64,000 bases of DNA, taken from positions 27,160,064 to 27,224,063 of the forward strand of contig OZ026840.1 in the NCBI GenBank assembly GCA_964023205.1, given 5' to 3'. The notes below the pieces were generated by a model, which worked only from the letters and a program-made list of their open reading frames with translations, was not told where the DNA came from and made no database searches. Position 1 is the first letter of the stretch. Every line of letters starts with the position of its first letter. Below, in pieces: positions 11,659 through 22,825 of this stretch. This DNA is from Lutraria lutraria. Lineage: Eukaryota; Mollusca; Bivalvia; Venerida; Mactridae. Both the position numbers and the translations under genes were made by a program.

Positions 11659-14124
11659 CACTGGGGGCCAACGACGTATCACGAGAGGCGGTTCGCATCG
11701 AAAACATGTGTATGTTATGCAACGAAATTTTATGTAAACAGTCTCTGGTTTTCTGACCTCCACATGCCATTTTGAAATGTTTGACCTGCAGGGGGACGAA
11801 ATGTTAGTTTTTTTGGATTGTCTTGTTAGTTGTTTTTATTAAGTTTGTATTTGCCGTCGTAAAATGCGTTTTCTGTACAATGATTGCGTTGTCATTCATC
11901 AAATTATGCCAGATTAGTCCGTTATTCTGTGTAAAAAACAGTTTTCCTCAAAATTATTGTGACATGAAACCCATTTGTAAAATATTTAGCACTCATGATA
12001 CAGGCATCATGTCTGTGAACATAGCTTAGCATCTCCCCACCGCTTATCAGATTCAATAGAATGTATACACGTTAATATAACAAGGCCTCTCGCACTAGAC
12101 AAGTGTGTATGGTGTCAACTGAAGTCTCTTTTTGATGTATATGTTACTAACAGAGTGTGTGATGTTGTGTGAACAGTCTGAAGTCAAATGTGTATATCAA
12201 TTAATATTTTGCAGTATTTAATTATGTGTGATGGTCTAAAGAGAACAGTTAAAATTCTCAGATGGTCTTATCATTTAATAACTGCATTATAATAGATTTA
12301 GGCACATACTTATATAATTTACGAGTTTGAACAATTTAGAAATCTGCTGTTATCTAAAAAGTTTGATTGCATTTCTTCGATTCGTTAACACCATTGACCC
12401 ATTCATTAGTATCTATAGCAATGTTGCACCGTGCTCGTCAATCCAAGCGTGATTTGCACCGAATTCGCCAATATCCACCATTTGAAAAAAGGTGACCCAG
12501 TCTTGAAGACGTCTACGGCCAGTTATAATGCCCCAATCACACCAGAGCACGTCCGCACCACGCTCGCAAAGTTCCTATCACGTCCTGAAAATTTTGATGG
12601 CCGTGGCAGGGACGGGGTCAAATTCGAAAAGAAATGATGCACTCAGGCTCGCACTATGCCCTTACAACGTCTTTGCCAGGTTCTCACTGCGTCTATCACG
12701 TTGCCAGTAAGTTCATTACACGTGCAGCTTCCCGTTGTCACTAGGTCTATTGCGTTAATACTACGCCCAAATTATGTGCTCACGTAACGTCCATGCAGAC
12801 TGAACTGCGCTCTCCCTAGGTCCCAATAACGTCCTCATTGCATTCACTAGCTCCGTATGTATACTGTACCATATGTGTCCATTTATATTAACTGGTCATG
12901 ATGGCCAAACAGAAGTCTTCTTTCCGCTTATAGTCATGCACTAACGCAACATAATCTAAGTTGATTCATGTTTCTTTTTCTTCTATTTCTTATTTAGAAA
13001 ACGGCAATTTCAGCATCCAAATGTCTTGTCAGGTGATACAATAACAAAATGCATTCATTTGCTAACGTCCTGTCAGGACGCGGTGGGTGTAGTGCAATCG
13101 TTGCCCTAGTGTGATGGGGGTATGATTAGAGTAGATGTGATGGATTGAAGAAGCTTTTGTAATTGTACTACGGTCTCTTTTATTGTTTCATCGGTAACGT
13201 TAGATCTACTTTTTTCAAAGTCCTCTTCGTCTGAGCATAGTATAGTTGTGTCCAATTGTTCCGTCAGTTCAGCACCATCTGGTTGAGAAACTTCTGTACA
13301 TCCCGGATTCCGCTTGTTTCAGGAACAATTGGCAATGGACAGACTTAGTTGGTGTGTTCACTTTAAGAAATGTCCATATTGGTCTGTCACTTGTTACATT
13401 ATTTGTAGGTATTAATTTTTCCAGTTTCCGTGATCGTTGTCATGTCGTCGATGTTGTAGATAACGTAATGGTCCTTCATTTTAAGTTGAATTGTGATATT
13501 TAGTTGTACCTCTATCATCTGCTTCCCTCATGAACGTAACGCTCTATATGCTGGAGTTTGCACAGTGTCATTGCGCTTCTAAAATGCTGGAAAATGGTGA
13601 CCGGCAGTACATACACACCGCGTGGTCTGTATCCTGAAATTGATTTTGACTTCAGTGAGCAACGTACACATGAAGAGTGACCTTCGTTTAGCACCATACA
13701 CACACTCTGTGAGAAACATGTGCTTATTACACCTACAGAACATTTCTAATGAAGACAAAAAGATTGAATAAGTAAACCTTACCCAGAAAGTATAAGAAAT
13801 GATACTCACGAAAAATATTTTAATGAAAAATCTACCAAAACAAGACTGTCCACGAACATCCCTAACTTTTGAGCTTAATTCATACGTAATTGGTACTCAA
13901 TTAACTGCATACAACTGTTTCATAGTATTAAACGTTTCTACTCACCATGTTTCGTGCTTGGAATATGATATTCCAGCAAAATACAATGTCACTAACTACG
14001 AGAAATGTCGTCCTTAGCTTTTCAACCACGTTATGTGTACATAACATGTGTCGTTTGTCGTTGCATAACATACACATGTTTTCGATGCGAACCGCCTCTC
14101 GTGATACGTCGTTGGCCCCCAGTG
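11659..14124. mobile_element. 2.47-kb DNA transposon with identical 67-bp TIRs and 5-bp TSD
   Basis: The left TIR 11659-11725 and right TIR 14058-14124 are identical over 67 bases, starting CACTGGGGGCCAACG. The 5-bp sequence GCATT abuts both ends (11654-11658 and 14125-14129). It lies wholly inside the 5.3-kb CAGGG element, so it inserted later. No frame over about 100 codons and no recognised transposase were found, so it appears non-autonomous. A CAC start with a 5-bp duplication is the pattern of Transib/RAG-type elements. Other superfamilies are not excluded, because the rest of the end does not match the Transib consensus I know. Confidence 0.85.
12428..12850. repeat. Degenerate ~12-bp periodic, ACGTC-rich tract
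   Basis: Inside the 2.47-kb element, phrases of the form CACTACGTCCT recur roughly every 12 bases in decayed form (CACGTCCGC, CACGTCCTG, ACAACGTCT, ACTGCGTCT, ACTACGCCC, TAACGTCC, AACGTCCTC). The tract is GC-richer than its surroundings. An open frame at 12431-12637 crosses it but looks repeat-borne. Confidence 0.5.
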
Positions 14125-14879
14125 GCATTAGGTCACGGTGTGTGACCATTAATTGGAAACAACAGGGTTCCACCAATAAAATTTTATGTCATAATTTAAA
14201 ACAACATGTTCACATCATATTGATTATGACAGTAATTAATCATTGTTGAAAAACTGATATTATTTTAGCAAATACAAAAACAAGTCAAGAACCTGAGATC
14301 ACAGTGAAATATTCGTGGCGATTAGCATAAAACCATAATTTGGTCGACCTTACAACTAACCCATCATTAAAGATAAATATTGAATAAGATTAAAGTAATG
14401 TTTCTTCATTGCTCTCTTCATTATAAACATATATAGAATAACTGGAATTCTGTTAGCATTATAATGTACGTAATAATACCGTCATTATATCAAGACTTTG
14501 ACTTGTAGTAGATATTTAAAGAATTGATCTGTATCTTATATTTCTGTATGGAAAGGCATGTATACACGTATTCTACAATGTTTTCATATTATGTATGTTT
14601 ATAATGTTGTACGAGTCATGAATAAACTGTTTGACTTTACTCAATCTGAAAAATTAAACTGTTGACACGCTTCGTGTATGAATTGATGAACATATTGTTT
14701 GTCATATGCCAGTTGATTCTCAATCAGCCATTGTTATGAATAGACAATTTCGAATAATAGGTGTGAAAATATGTGCATATCAAATAATATATTCGGGTTA
14801 CACCGTTTCTGGTTTTCGCTAGAATCTATGTAATTTAGTGCTTATATATGATGCTTTTTCGTTTTGCTATGCACCGGTA

Positions 14880-15490
14880 AAAATAGATCATTATCGAGAG
14901 CGAAATAAGGTATTAAATTACAGCAAAATAATTCTTGAAATTATTGTTATGCCGTCAATACCGACCTACGTCAGTCTCAAAACATGGAAGAAAATGTTCA
15001 TGTTTAGTATATCTTCACTTACAAATGGTGTTGCAAAAAGTGAAATATTTTCCTCGTCAGATCAGGCCGCCATTGAATTGAATCGTAAAAATGGGGTCAT
15101 AATCAATCGCGAAATTGTGTTCTTTCACAAAAGTAAGCAGGAATATATTATCATGCCGCCAATATCGACGTGTGTAAGTGTCAAACTATGGAAGAAAATT
15201 TTGATACATAGTGTATCTTCACATACAAATGATGTCGCAAAAAGTGCAATATTTTCCTCGTCAGATCAGGCCTCCATTTTGTAAATTGTAAAAACTGGGT
15301 CATAATCGATCGCGAAATTATGTATTATAACAAAATAAAACATGAAAATATAGTTATGCCGCCAATATAGAAGTATGTCACACTTCAACCAGGGCAAAAT
15401 ATCGTGAAATTAAGAATATCTTCACGTACTAAAGCTGTCACAAAAAACTGACATTTTCTATTATGCGACTATTTCGGTCAAATTATCACG
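14880..15490. repeat. Three ~204-bp direct repeats
   Basis: Copies are marked by TATGCCGTCAATAC (14947), CATGCCGCCAATATCG (15152) and TATGCCGCCAATATAG (15355). Each is followed by GTATATCTTCAC-type, GTTGCAAAAAGTG-type and TCGTCAGATCAGGC sequences, decaying in the third. The 148-codon frame at 14838-15284 reads through the first two copies and shows a matching internal duplication. It is probably repeat-borne, not a gene. The block lies in the right arm of the 5.3-kb element. Confidence 0.65.
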
Positions 15491-15846
15491 TCAGTTTGAT
15501 TTTCGAACGGTCACAAAAACTTGGAAATCTTTAAAACCACTAATATTTAGAAACAAAATTACAACATCTGTAAAATATTTAACACTTCAAGATCAATATA
15601 TAAAAAATTCTATGCAAAAACAACATTTATTTAAGCCGATTGAAGAGAATATTTGACCCATCTTTTATCTGCTAGATAACGACATTAACGGTAAATGTAT
15701 GCGCATGCGCTCTCGCGTGAATATCCCTAGGCACTGTTTTTCAGCCAGTTTCCGTCCGTTGCGTATCCCTGTAATATAGCATCCCTGGATGGAGTGAGTG
15801 TAATTAGTAGATCCATTAGTTTTCAATCTTGCACCTTAGATAATAA

Positions 15847-16529
15847 CAGGGTTCCCACGCTATCGGGAAAACGGGAAAAAGTCGGGAATTTCGAAAATTC
15901 TATTCCCGGTCGTGAAAATGCCGGGATTTTTACGATATCCGTTCAAAATCGGGAAAAATTCGGAAAAAAAGTACGAACCGGTTTGAGTACGAAATAGTAG
16001 GGTTGTTGTCATAACGTGTAAATAAAACGGGACCGTTTTGTAAACGTTTACTTGACAATGAACAATCACAATGTCTGCATTAGTGCGAAGCCTTTTTAGG
16101 CAAGAAATTGGCGTCAGTTCGCTTAGAATTGATGTAACTACGCTGTCAATAACTGATGTGAACATTAACTACAGCGATCTAGCCGGTTTTCAGTACGCAA
16201 CTCATTTGAAAAGCCTGACTTTGAAGTCAAAATACTTGGTTCTAAAGTGCAGTTCCGATGATTCCGTGTTTACAATTATACAGTACAGAGTGTGATCTCT
16301 CGGAAACTAGAAACACAAACCAATGTTTCAGTATGCCATTTATACAGTTTATTAGAATGCAATTTACAATAATGCATCACATAATGATGTCTCAACCCTT
16401 CTGAGCCTGCAAAAGGTTTGAAAAATGTATAGATATCCTCGACTGAAAAACCTGGAATTTTACAAAAAAAACTTGAAAAAGTCGGGAAAAAGTCTGAAAT
16501 TTTACCAGCAGAAATTTGTGGGAACCCTG
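15847..16529. mobile_element. 683-bp hAT-type MITE with 6-bp TSD
   Basis: The ends CAGGGTTCCCAC and GTGGGAACCCTG form 12-bp TIRs (15847-15858, 16518-16529). TAATAA is duplicated exactly outside both (15841-15846, 16530-16535). Subterminal GGGAAAAAGTCGGG occurs on the left and CCTGGAATTTTAC / AAGTCGGGAAAAAGT on the right. The CAGGG ends fit hAT. A 6-bp duplication is shorter than the usual 8. The short frames inside are not genes. Confidence 0.8.
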
Positions 16530-16535
16530 TAATAA

Positions 16536-16828
16536 GGTACTTTTCTCAGCAACAGGGTCACAATTTAGGATCTCTATTATTTGGTATTGCACATGCTGTA
16601 TATTGTGATTTAGTTGTTGATTAAAGTGTTTGGTGACGGGTGTATCAAGTGAGTTGTTGTATTTGACTCTAGGTTTCAGTCTTAGGTGGTTTTCTGAATT
16701 AAGAGTTCACAGCTGCTGAACAAAACCAGTGGGAGAAGTTCAGATGTCAGGACAACAAGAGAGCAGGTCCTCCACCGCTCCAACACAGCCAAATCAACAT
16801 ATTGATATGAAAGAATTTGTAATAATGT
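16536..16828. other. No feature seen
   Basis: Unique-looking spacer of about 290 bases between two mobile elements. Confidence 0.3.
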
Positions 16829-17566
16829 AAACAAGAGGGCCAAGATGGCCCTATATCGCTCACATGACAATCACTGTTCACTCATTAAAACATTGTTTTG
16901 AACCGGTGACCTAGTTTTTGACCCCAGACGACCTATGTTCGAATTTGTCTTATATATTATTAAGACAAACAGTCTGACTAGGTTTGGTGAAGATACGATC
17001 AAAATTTGACATCTACAGTGGTTATAAGGTTTTCCTAAGATTTGACCTTGTGACCTGGTTTTTGACCCTAGGTGACCCATATTTAAACTTGTCCTTAATA
17101 TCTTTAAGAAAAACAATATTATGAAGACAAAGGTTCTGACAAGGTTTCATGATCATCCAATCAAAACAGTGACTTCTAGAGTGTTCACAAGGTTTTCCAG
17201 CAATTTGCCCTAGTGATCATTTTTTTTCGTCGGAAATGACCCATTATCAAACTTGACCTACATATTATTAAAATAAACATTCTGACAAAGTTTCATGAAG
17301 ATCCAGTCAAAACAGTGATTTCTAAAGTGTTCACAAGGTTTTCCCTTATTTGGCCCTGGTGACCTAGTTTTTTACCCAAAATGGCCCAATATCGAACTCG
17401 TCCGAGATTTTATTGATATTAACGTTCTGACCCAGTTTTGCTAAAATTGAGCTAAAAATGTGGCCCCTAGTGTGGTCACAACATAAAGTTTGACGACGCA
17501 CACCTCACGACGCCGGACGGAGAGTGATCCTAATAGCTCACTTTGTCACTTTGTGACATGTGAGCT
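16829..17566. mobile_element. Bivalve-type repeat built of four ~155-bp units
   Basis: Begins AACAAGAGGGCCAAGATGGC, whose GGGCCA-AGA-TGGCCC forms a hairpin, followed by CGCTCACATGACA. It ends with TGTGACATGTGAGCTA, an inverse match to that start. Four internal units begin near 16904, 17047, 17212 and 17359 with TGACCTAGTTTTTGACCC and include TTCATGAAGATCCA and TGTTCACAAGGTTTTCC phrases. The same composite repeat is, from memory, widespread in bivalves. Coding capacity is absent. Confidence 0.65.
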
Positions 17567-18824
17567 AAAAATCAAAGCATGTTCAAAAGTTAAACACATT
17601 ATGTATTACTTATAACTACATGTATATGTTTTAGGTGCTAACCAATCAAAGAATTAGAGACACAACTTCATATTTCTTTTATATTTTCTACATTTTCTAG
17701 TAATTAACATACGTCTCCGTAGGCTATTCAATGCCTTCAATTATTTCGTAAACTGACTCCCTGCATGCACAACTAAAGACAAAATACAGTGACTCAAAAT
17801 CAGTAGGAACCAATTAAGCACAACATCTCGGACATAATTATACTAAGAGAAGGATGATGTCAGAGTATTCCACTTGATGGTTTTACTATTGTACGGAGGA
17901 ATTTTATTTTTTGTGGCATGGATCAGAAGAACCGGCGCAAAAAATAAAATATCACTTTCACACTTTTATCATTATTCCATTTTTTCAGAAATTAGGACCG
18001 GCGGGTTTGTAAAACGAAAGATAAAAAAACTCTGGCCTTAGTATGTGTCTGTGGTAAAATCTAAACATAAATGTCAGTGAATTGAGAACTAAATCCCCTT
18101 TCAGAGAGAGATATCATGAGAACTTCATGATTGTCATCATACATTCTTTTTGAATGACACTCGGGTATAATAATATATGTACAGTGTAACAAATAAACTG
18201 ATGGTTAAAAGCATTGTGATTTTAAGTACATTAAACTAAAGTGAATTAAAAGACCTTGGACACCCTAATGACTAGATTATTGAATGATCGTTTGAATAAA
18301 CATGACATTGTGTAAAGTGAAATTACCCTAAGTTTAAATACATTAATTTTGTGTACAATCAAAATGGAGATACAGTGATTTTTTTACAATTTCACTAGCT
18401 CCAGTCCTGAGACTTGCAGGACTAAAAATCTTTGAGTCCCAATGTTTGAAGTGTGAATCCCCAATTTTGAGATGCAAAGGATCATGTCAGTATTGTCCAT
18501 CCAACAAAGGATGATTACAATATGTTTCAGTACATAGTGATTTGTCTGCAAATTGCATTCTACAATTGTAATTCCAAACAAAAAGACTCACATTTCAGTG
18601 ATTTTCTTCATGACAATGTCACCTATCTGTGCAATTTACGATGTTGTTATCAGAAAAAAATCCTGGTGATTTGTAGCAAGTCAAGTAGCAACATATATAT
18701 ATTTTTTGTGAATACTTATTCTATTTACTTTCTGTCGTCTGATCATTTTCAGAAAACGGGCATTGTTTATTTTCAGAAAACAGGTGACATATGGTAAGAA
18801 TAGACACTTGCAGTCTGTCGGTCC
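17567..18824. other. No gene seen
   Basis: AT-rich non-coding sequence. The phrase CACTAGCTCCAGTCCTGAGAC near 18394 resembles the CTAG-rich repeats near 20461 and 20817 and may be part of the same dispersed family. Confidence 0.3.
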
Positions 18825-20815
18825 GAGAGTGACAAATCTGGGCATCCTATTAATTTGTCAAGTAGTAAATTCCAATCTTGAAATAAACAGAAAAGCTGGC
18901 GAATTAGGCATTGTCTCAGTTAAAACACATTAAATTTTATACATAGGTAGCGGTGTTTTATATATGCCGGGTACAGGGCGAGAATCATATATCTATTTAT
19001 GGGGTATAGTCATTACTTAGACTGAGTCGCTTTATTAATTTTACTTACGTATCTCAATGCATTAATCATTAATACCAGTCCACTATTTACATGTAGTATT
19101 ATTCCACGATGTGGAAATTAAGTCTTCAATAATAAACAAAAGCTGACAGATTTATGACTCATCACTCATAAATTATATGCGCCCCGCAGATGCGCATAGA
19201 ATTAAAACATGCGTCCACGGCCATATTTAGAGGTATATAGAGGTAAAAAGATCACTGAAACTTCTTGAAATTAATTAGCATTATGTCATGCGCATTGAAT
19301 GTTTAACATGAGTATAATTATACACAAGTAATGTTAATGTGCAATTGAATGTTAACCTAAAAAAACTGTCATAGTAAGATTTCAGGAATGTGATCCCAGG
19401 TTTTTTTTTTAGGAATGGGGGAAGACCCTGGACGCTGGTGAAAAGGGACAAACACTTGAAAGAAGCAAATTTGGGGAAAAATCCCTGTATTTGTAATACT
19501 GATTTTATAAAGTTTTAAATCAGTCCAACAGCCTCTATACAGGGGTATTTCACTGTCTTTTTGTATTTAAACTTAAAAGACATTAATTAACACTTATATG
19601 TATATCATAGTCTTGCTCATTTAACAGACCTTGCCATAGTCACAACAGTATAGGTCTGGTTGATTTTCATGTCAAAACACCGTGTCTGAACTCAAACATT
19701 GCTAAATTTAATACATAAACATGTTTTATTGCTTTTTGAGAAGCAGCCATTTTGCGCATGTGTGATTTACACTGGAAACAATAAAATATCGCTGAACATT
19801 CATTTATTTTAATTACAAATGCGACCATGTTGACAACAAAATGATGTGAAGTAATTCCATCATGTGATTGGTTAAAATAATGTGTGACGGTTGTAGCCAA
19901 TCAGCAAGCAGTGGTTTATTCAGTGCGGCCAGACGACTGGTTTCCATCATCGTATGCGGCGAATATATGCCAGACTACGAAGTGGGGAACTAGTGCATTT
20001 GTTCCCGTCCTCGTATGTAACGAGGTTTGTATGCTGGCACACATTATCCGTGGCGCAACAAAAAGCTTTATTTAGTATCACCACCGTAAGACTACCTAGA
20101 TGCCGTATGTTGAAGCATTATTCAATGTGTGACGAATTTTAAAAAGAAAGGACATGATAATGTGTACTTAATCATAAAAATATTGGATTTTTTTCATGGC
20201 TCTGAGGGTATTTTTTTTTTAGGGGAAAAATAAAGCTTATTTTCCGAGGGGAAGACGCCGACTATCAGCGTCACTTTCTTAGTAAAAAAAACCCTGGATC
20301 CCCAAGAAAAAGTCCAAGGGAAAACTCTAACACCAGTTTTCTATTTCGTTTAGAAATAGCGTGGAGAAACAAAACATCAAAGGCACCTTTCAGATAAGGT
20401 ATATGTTGAAGTAATTTATGCTCTTGTTAGTGTAAAAACTTGTTAGTGTTTTCTACTACAGGGCTAGAAAATTCCACTAGATGTTTGTGAAATCTAGTCT
20501 GAGGGGGTCAAGTACAAAATCAGGCATTCAATCATGCTAAAATTAATTTAAAACTGAAAATATTTCTTTCCAATTCGATCAGAATCAATTTCGATTCACG
20601 TTTTATTTATGTTAAATCTGCATGCATGAAACACTTACTCGACAAAAATGACTAAAAATGGATTGTCGCCCTGTACCTGGCATATATAAAACACCGCTAC
20701 AAGTTTACAAATGTGTTTTAACTTGGACAATGCCTCATTCACCGGCTTTTCTATTTATTTCAAGAATTGGATTTTTTACTCAACAAATCAATTAGATGCC
20801 TTGATCATTGTCAGT
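18825..20815. repeat. 2-kb imperfect inverted repeat
   Basis: The left arm (about 18825-18985) and right arm (about 20662-20815) are inverse copies with scattered mismatches, sharing CTTGAAATAAA, AGGCATTGTC, GTTAAAACACATT and AGCGGTGTTTTATATATGCC. Facing T-runs followed by GGGGAA-type sequence occur further in (19400 and 20208). Either one fold-back transposon or two inverted copies of a dispersed repeat. No duplication was found at the ends. Confidence 0.6.
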
Positions 20816-21567
20816 CGGGCTAGTGAATTTTCTAAAAATTGTGTATTCGGGCTAGTGGTAAATTGCTTATTTTCAACAGTCCACATATAATTTGGGCTTG
20901 TGCTTGAAAAAAAATTATGTTGTAACCGTCGTATTTGTACAAAGGAAGTCATAAAACACACTGACCTCACCAAGGGAGGACCCGATGGTTTGGCTATACA
21001 ACTGCCATATGTGGATTTCAGGCCTTTTTCAGGAGGGGTCTCACCATCATTCTAGCCCAGTTCCGGAACCGGTTCCAACCTCATTTTTATCTATAACTCC
21101 CGGTAATTCGCCCTAAGGCAAAATCACCACACACCTCCCTGTTCTATTCGAAAGGACTGAGTCCTATAAACAGGGTTCCATGAATCCAGGCTGTCTTACA
21201 GTGCAGGGAAGGATCCCTATAAAGTCACTCTCATTGGTCACATGCATGGTGCACTGACCAATCCAGTACTGAGTAGTAAGGATCCTACTGTTTTCCGGCA
21301 TAGGAATGCCATGACCCCTCCCCCCCAGCTCTAAAAAGGTCAACGATGGTTACTGCTTGATGGTTGCTTATCAACATACAACCGCTCAGCGTTATCACTG
21401 GTGAACTGGACTAGATCCAGTATAATCAACTACTGACTGTAACCATCCCTAGAAGAGCTGGGGTTCAATTTGTACCCAATTGGGACTATTACACATTAGC
21501 CCCAATTAAGCTGAAACAAGTGCATGATGCACTTCATACCAAAAACAACACATACCTAAACCTCAAC
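20816..21567. other. Mixed sequence, no gene
   Basis: Contains GGGCTAGTG repeats (20819, 20851), a 12-bp palindrome GGAACCGGTTCC at about 21065 and a C-run near 21318. It may be the downstream part of the minus-strand gene candidate at 21568-22159, but no exon was recognised. Confidence 0.3.
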
Positions 21568-22159
21568 TCATTCCAAGCACCATGCCCTGGCAATTCCCCA
21601 TGTGATCACATCAACACTCACAGTTTCACCAGTTAAGGAGATTGACTGATCGTTGATCATCAGACCTAATGTAGTCACATCTGCCATGTCCAACGGATCC
21701 TGGGCTTCCCCGTTACCAGAGGATTGGACCCCCCATTCCCATGCTTGGCTGCCCATTGTTGTAAACAAACCCTCCCCAACGAGAGCTTCGGGTTTCCTGG
21801 ATGGTCCCCAGTGTCTCCCCTATCTACCAGATACGCCTCCCCATCCGTGGCCAGCGGAATAGGCGTTTCCAATCTGGTGATTTCCACCACTGCGTCATCC
21901 ACTGTTTCCAGGAAGGGACCCAAGTTTTTCTGGGCCTTCCAACAGACCACGAGGTCGTTCACCCGGTCGTATCTCCGAATAGAACTCGATGCACTGTCTA
22001 TTGTATTAAAAAGGTACTCTAAACAGTGCATCCGCGTTTCCATGGTCCTGACCAGCACGGTACCGTACCATCGTGCTATACAAACCGACCTTGAGGCTGC
22101 CGAAACCACATCGACCATCTCGTCCGCGAGATGTCGGTTTAAACAACAAATGGTTTCAC
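21568..22159 (-). CDS. Unrecognised gene, exon candidate (possibly frameshifted)
   Basis: A minus-strand open frame runs from a TACTTGCAG acceptor (exon start 22159) through about 160 codons, e.g. LADEMVDVVSAASRS, ETRMHCLEYLFNTIDS and TDGEAYLVDRGDTGDH. Near 21775 the more protein-like reading moves by one base to a second frame (FTTMGSQAWEWGVQSSGNG to WGIARAWCLE) ending at a stop at 21568. This is either a frameshift or a splice site not located. No domain, signal peptide or membrane segment is evident. The opposite strand has a longer open frame (21724-22260) that is less protein-like. The region is GC-richer than the rest of the window, which favours coding or gene-derived origin. Confidence 0.45.
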
Positions 22160-22777
22160 CTGCAAGTAGTATCTATACTGTACAGTATAACACACTACTG
22201 CCAACAACTCTTTACCATTTAAACACAACCAACTTACCAGGAATACCTAAACAAACATGACCGTTATCAGGAAAATCTGAAACGTTTCACTGACTTCAAA
22301 ATTCAATATTCGTTCTTCCGAATATTCCCACAATTTTCGACACACAACCTAATTCTGCTCCCTCATTCACGACTGAGTCGATCACTTGGGTTCACTTCCG
22401 TCTTGCCGACACACGACCTATGCATCTAACAACCACCGACCAAAAACTTACTCAAACAAGTTTACCAAACACACCTTGACTGCAATCCAAAAATAACAAA
22501 AGCATTCCGAACCCCATATTCTGAACTGCTAGCCTTGATTTTAGACAATGCAAAGACCTGCCAGACAAGAACTACATACAACATTCATAACACACCGAGA
22601 TCACCTTCCGGCTCAGCAACAAAACCTCAACTACACGGTTTCCACCCCAAGCCCCTTAACAGTTAACTAAGCATTCCCCAGGACACAGATGTTTCTGAGT
22701 CGGCGGTTGTATCTGCACAGCTTGTTCCAAACCTGTATCCCCTCAGAGAATGGTGAAATAGAGATAAATTTACATAC

Positions 22778-22825
22778 CACTATTTGGGTCTCCACCTAAA
22801 ACCAGGCAGCGCTCGTACAGATGGA
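22778..22825 (-). CDS. Candidate 48-base upstream exon of the same gene
   Basis: On the minus strand ATTTTACCAG is followed by 48 open bases (LYERCLVLGGDPNS) and then a donor GTATGT at 22777. It ends one base into a codon, and the exon starting at 22159 supplies the other two bases to give Gly and continue in its open frame. This phase match supports the pair as a spliced gene. The exon before it was not found. Confidence 0.35.

Larger units (their letters stand above)
10470..15787. mobile_element. 5.3-kb CAGGG-ended DNA transposon (hAT-like), host of a nested element
   Basis: The left end CAGGGATGCTATATTACAGG begins at 10470 and the same sequence in inverse orientation ends at 15787. The first 23 bases of the TIR are identical, followed by two mismatches and GCAAC. 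The 7-bp sequence GATGGAG lies immediately outside both ends (10463-10469 and 15788-15794), a clear target-site duplication. CAGGG ends suggest the hAT superfamily, whose duplications are normally 8 bp. No transposase frame is visible in the parts not occupied by the nested element, so it looks non-autonomous. Confidence 0.8.

Noticed and set aside
15860..16165. 101-codon minus-strand frame as a gene
   Set aside because: It lies inside the 683-bp CAGGG element and has no domain-like features.
16836..16851. GGGCCA/TGGCCC hairpin as a Helitron 3' end
   Set aside because: No CTRR terminus follows at the expected distance on the minus strand (it reads CTTG), and no TC start was found.
21724..22260. 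Plus-strand 178-codon frame
   Set aside because: It is Ser/Thr-rich and lies opposite a more protein-like minus-strand frame with matching splice sites.
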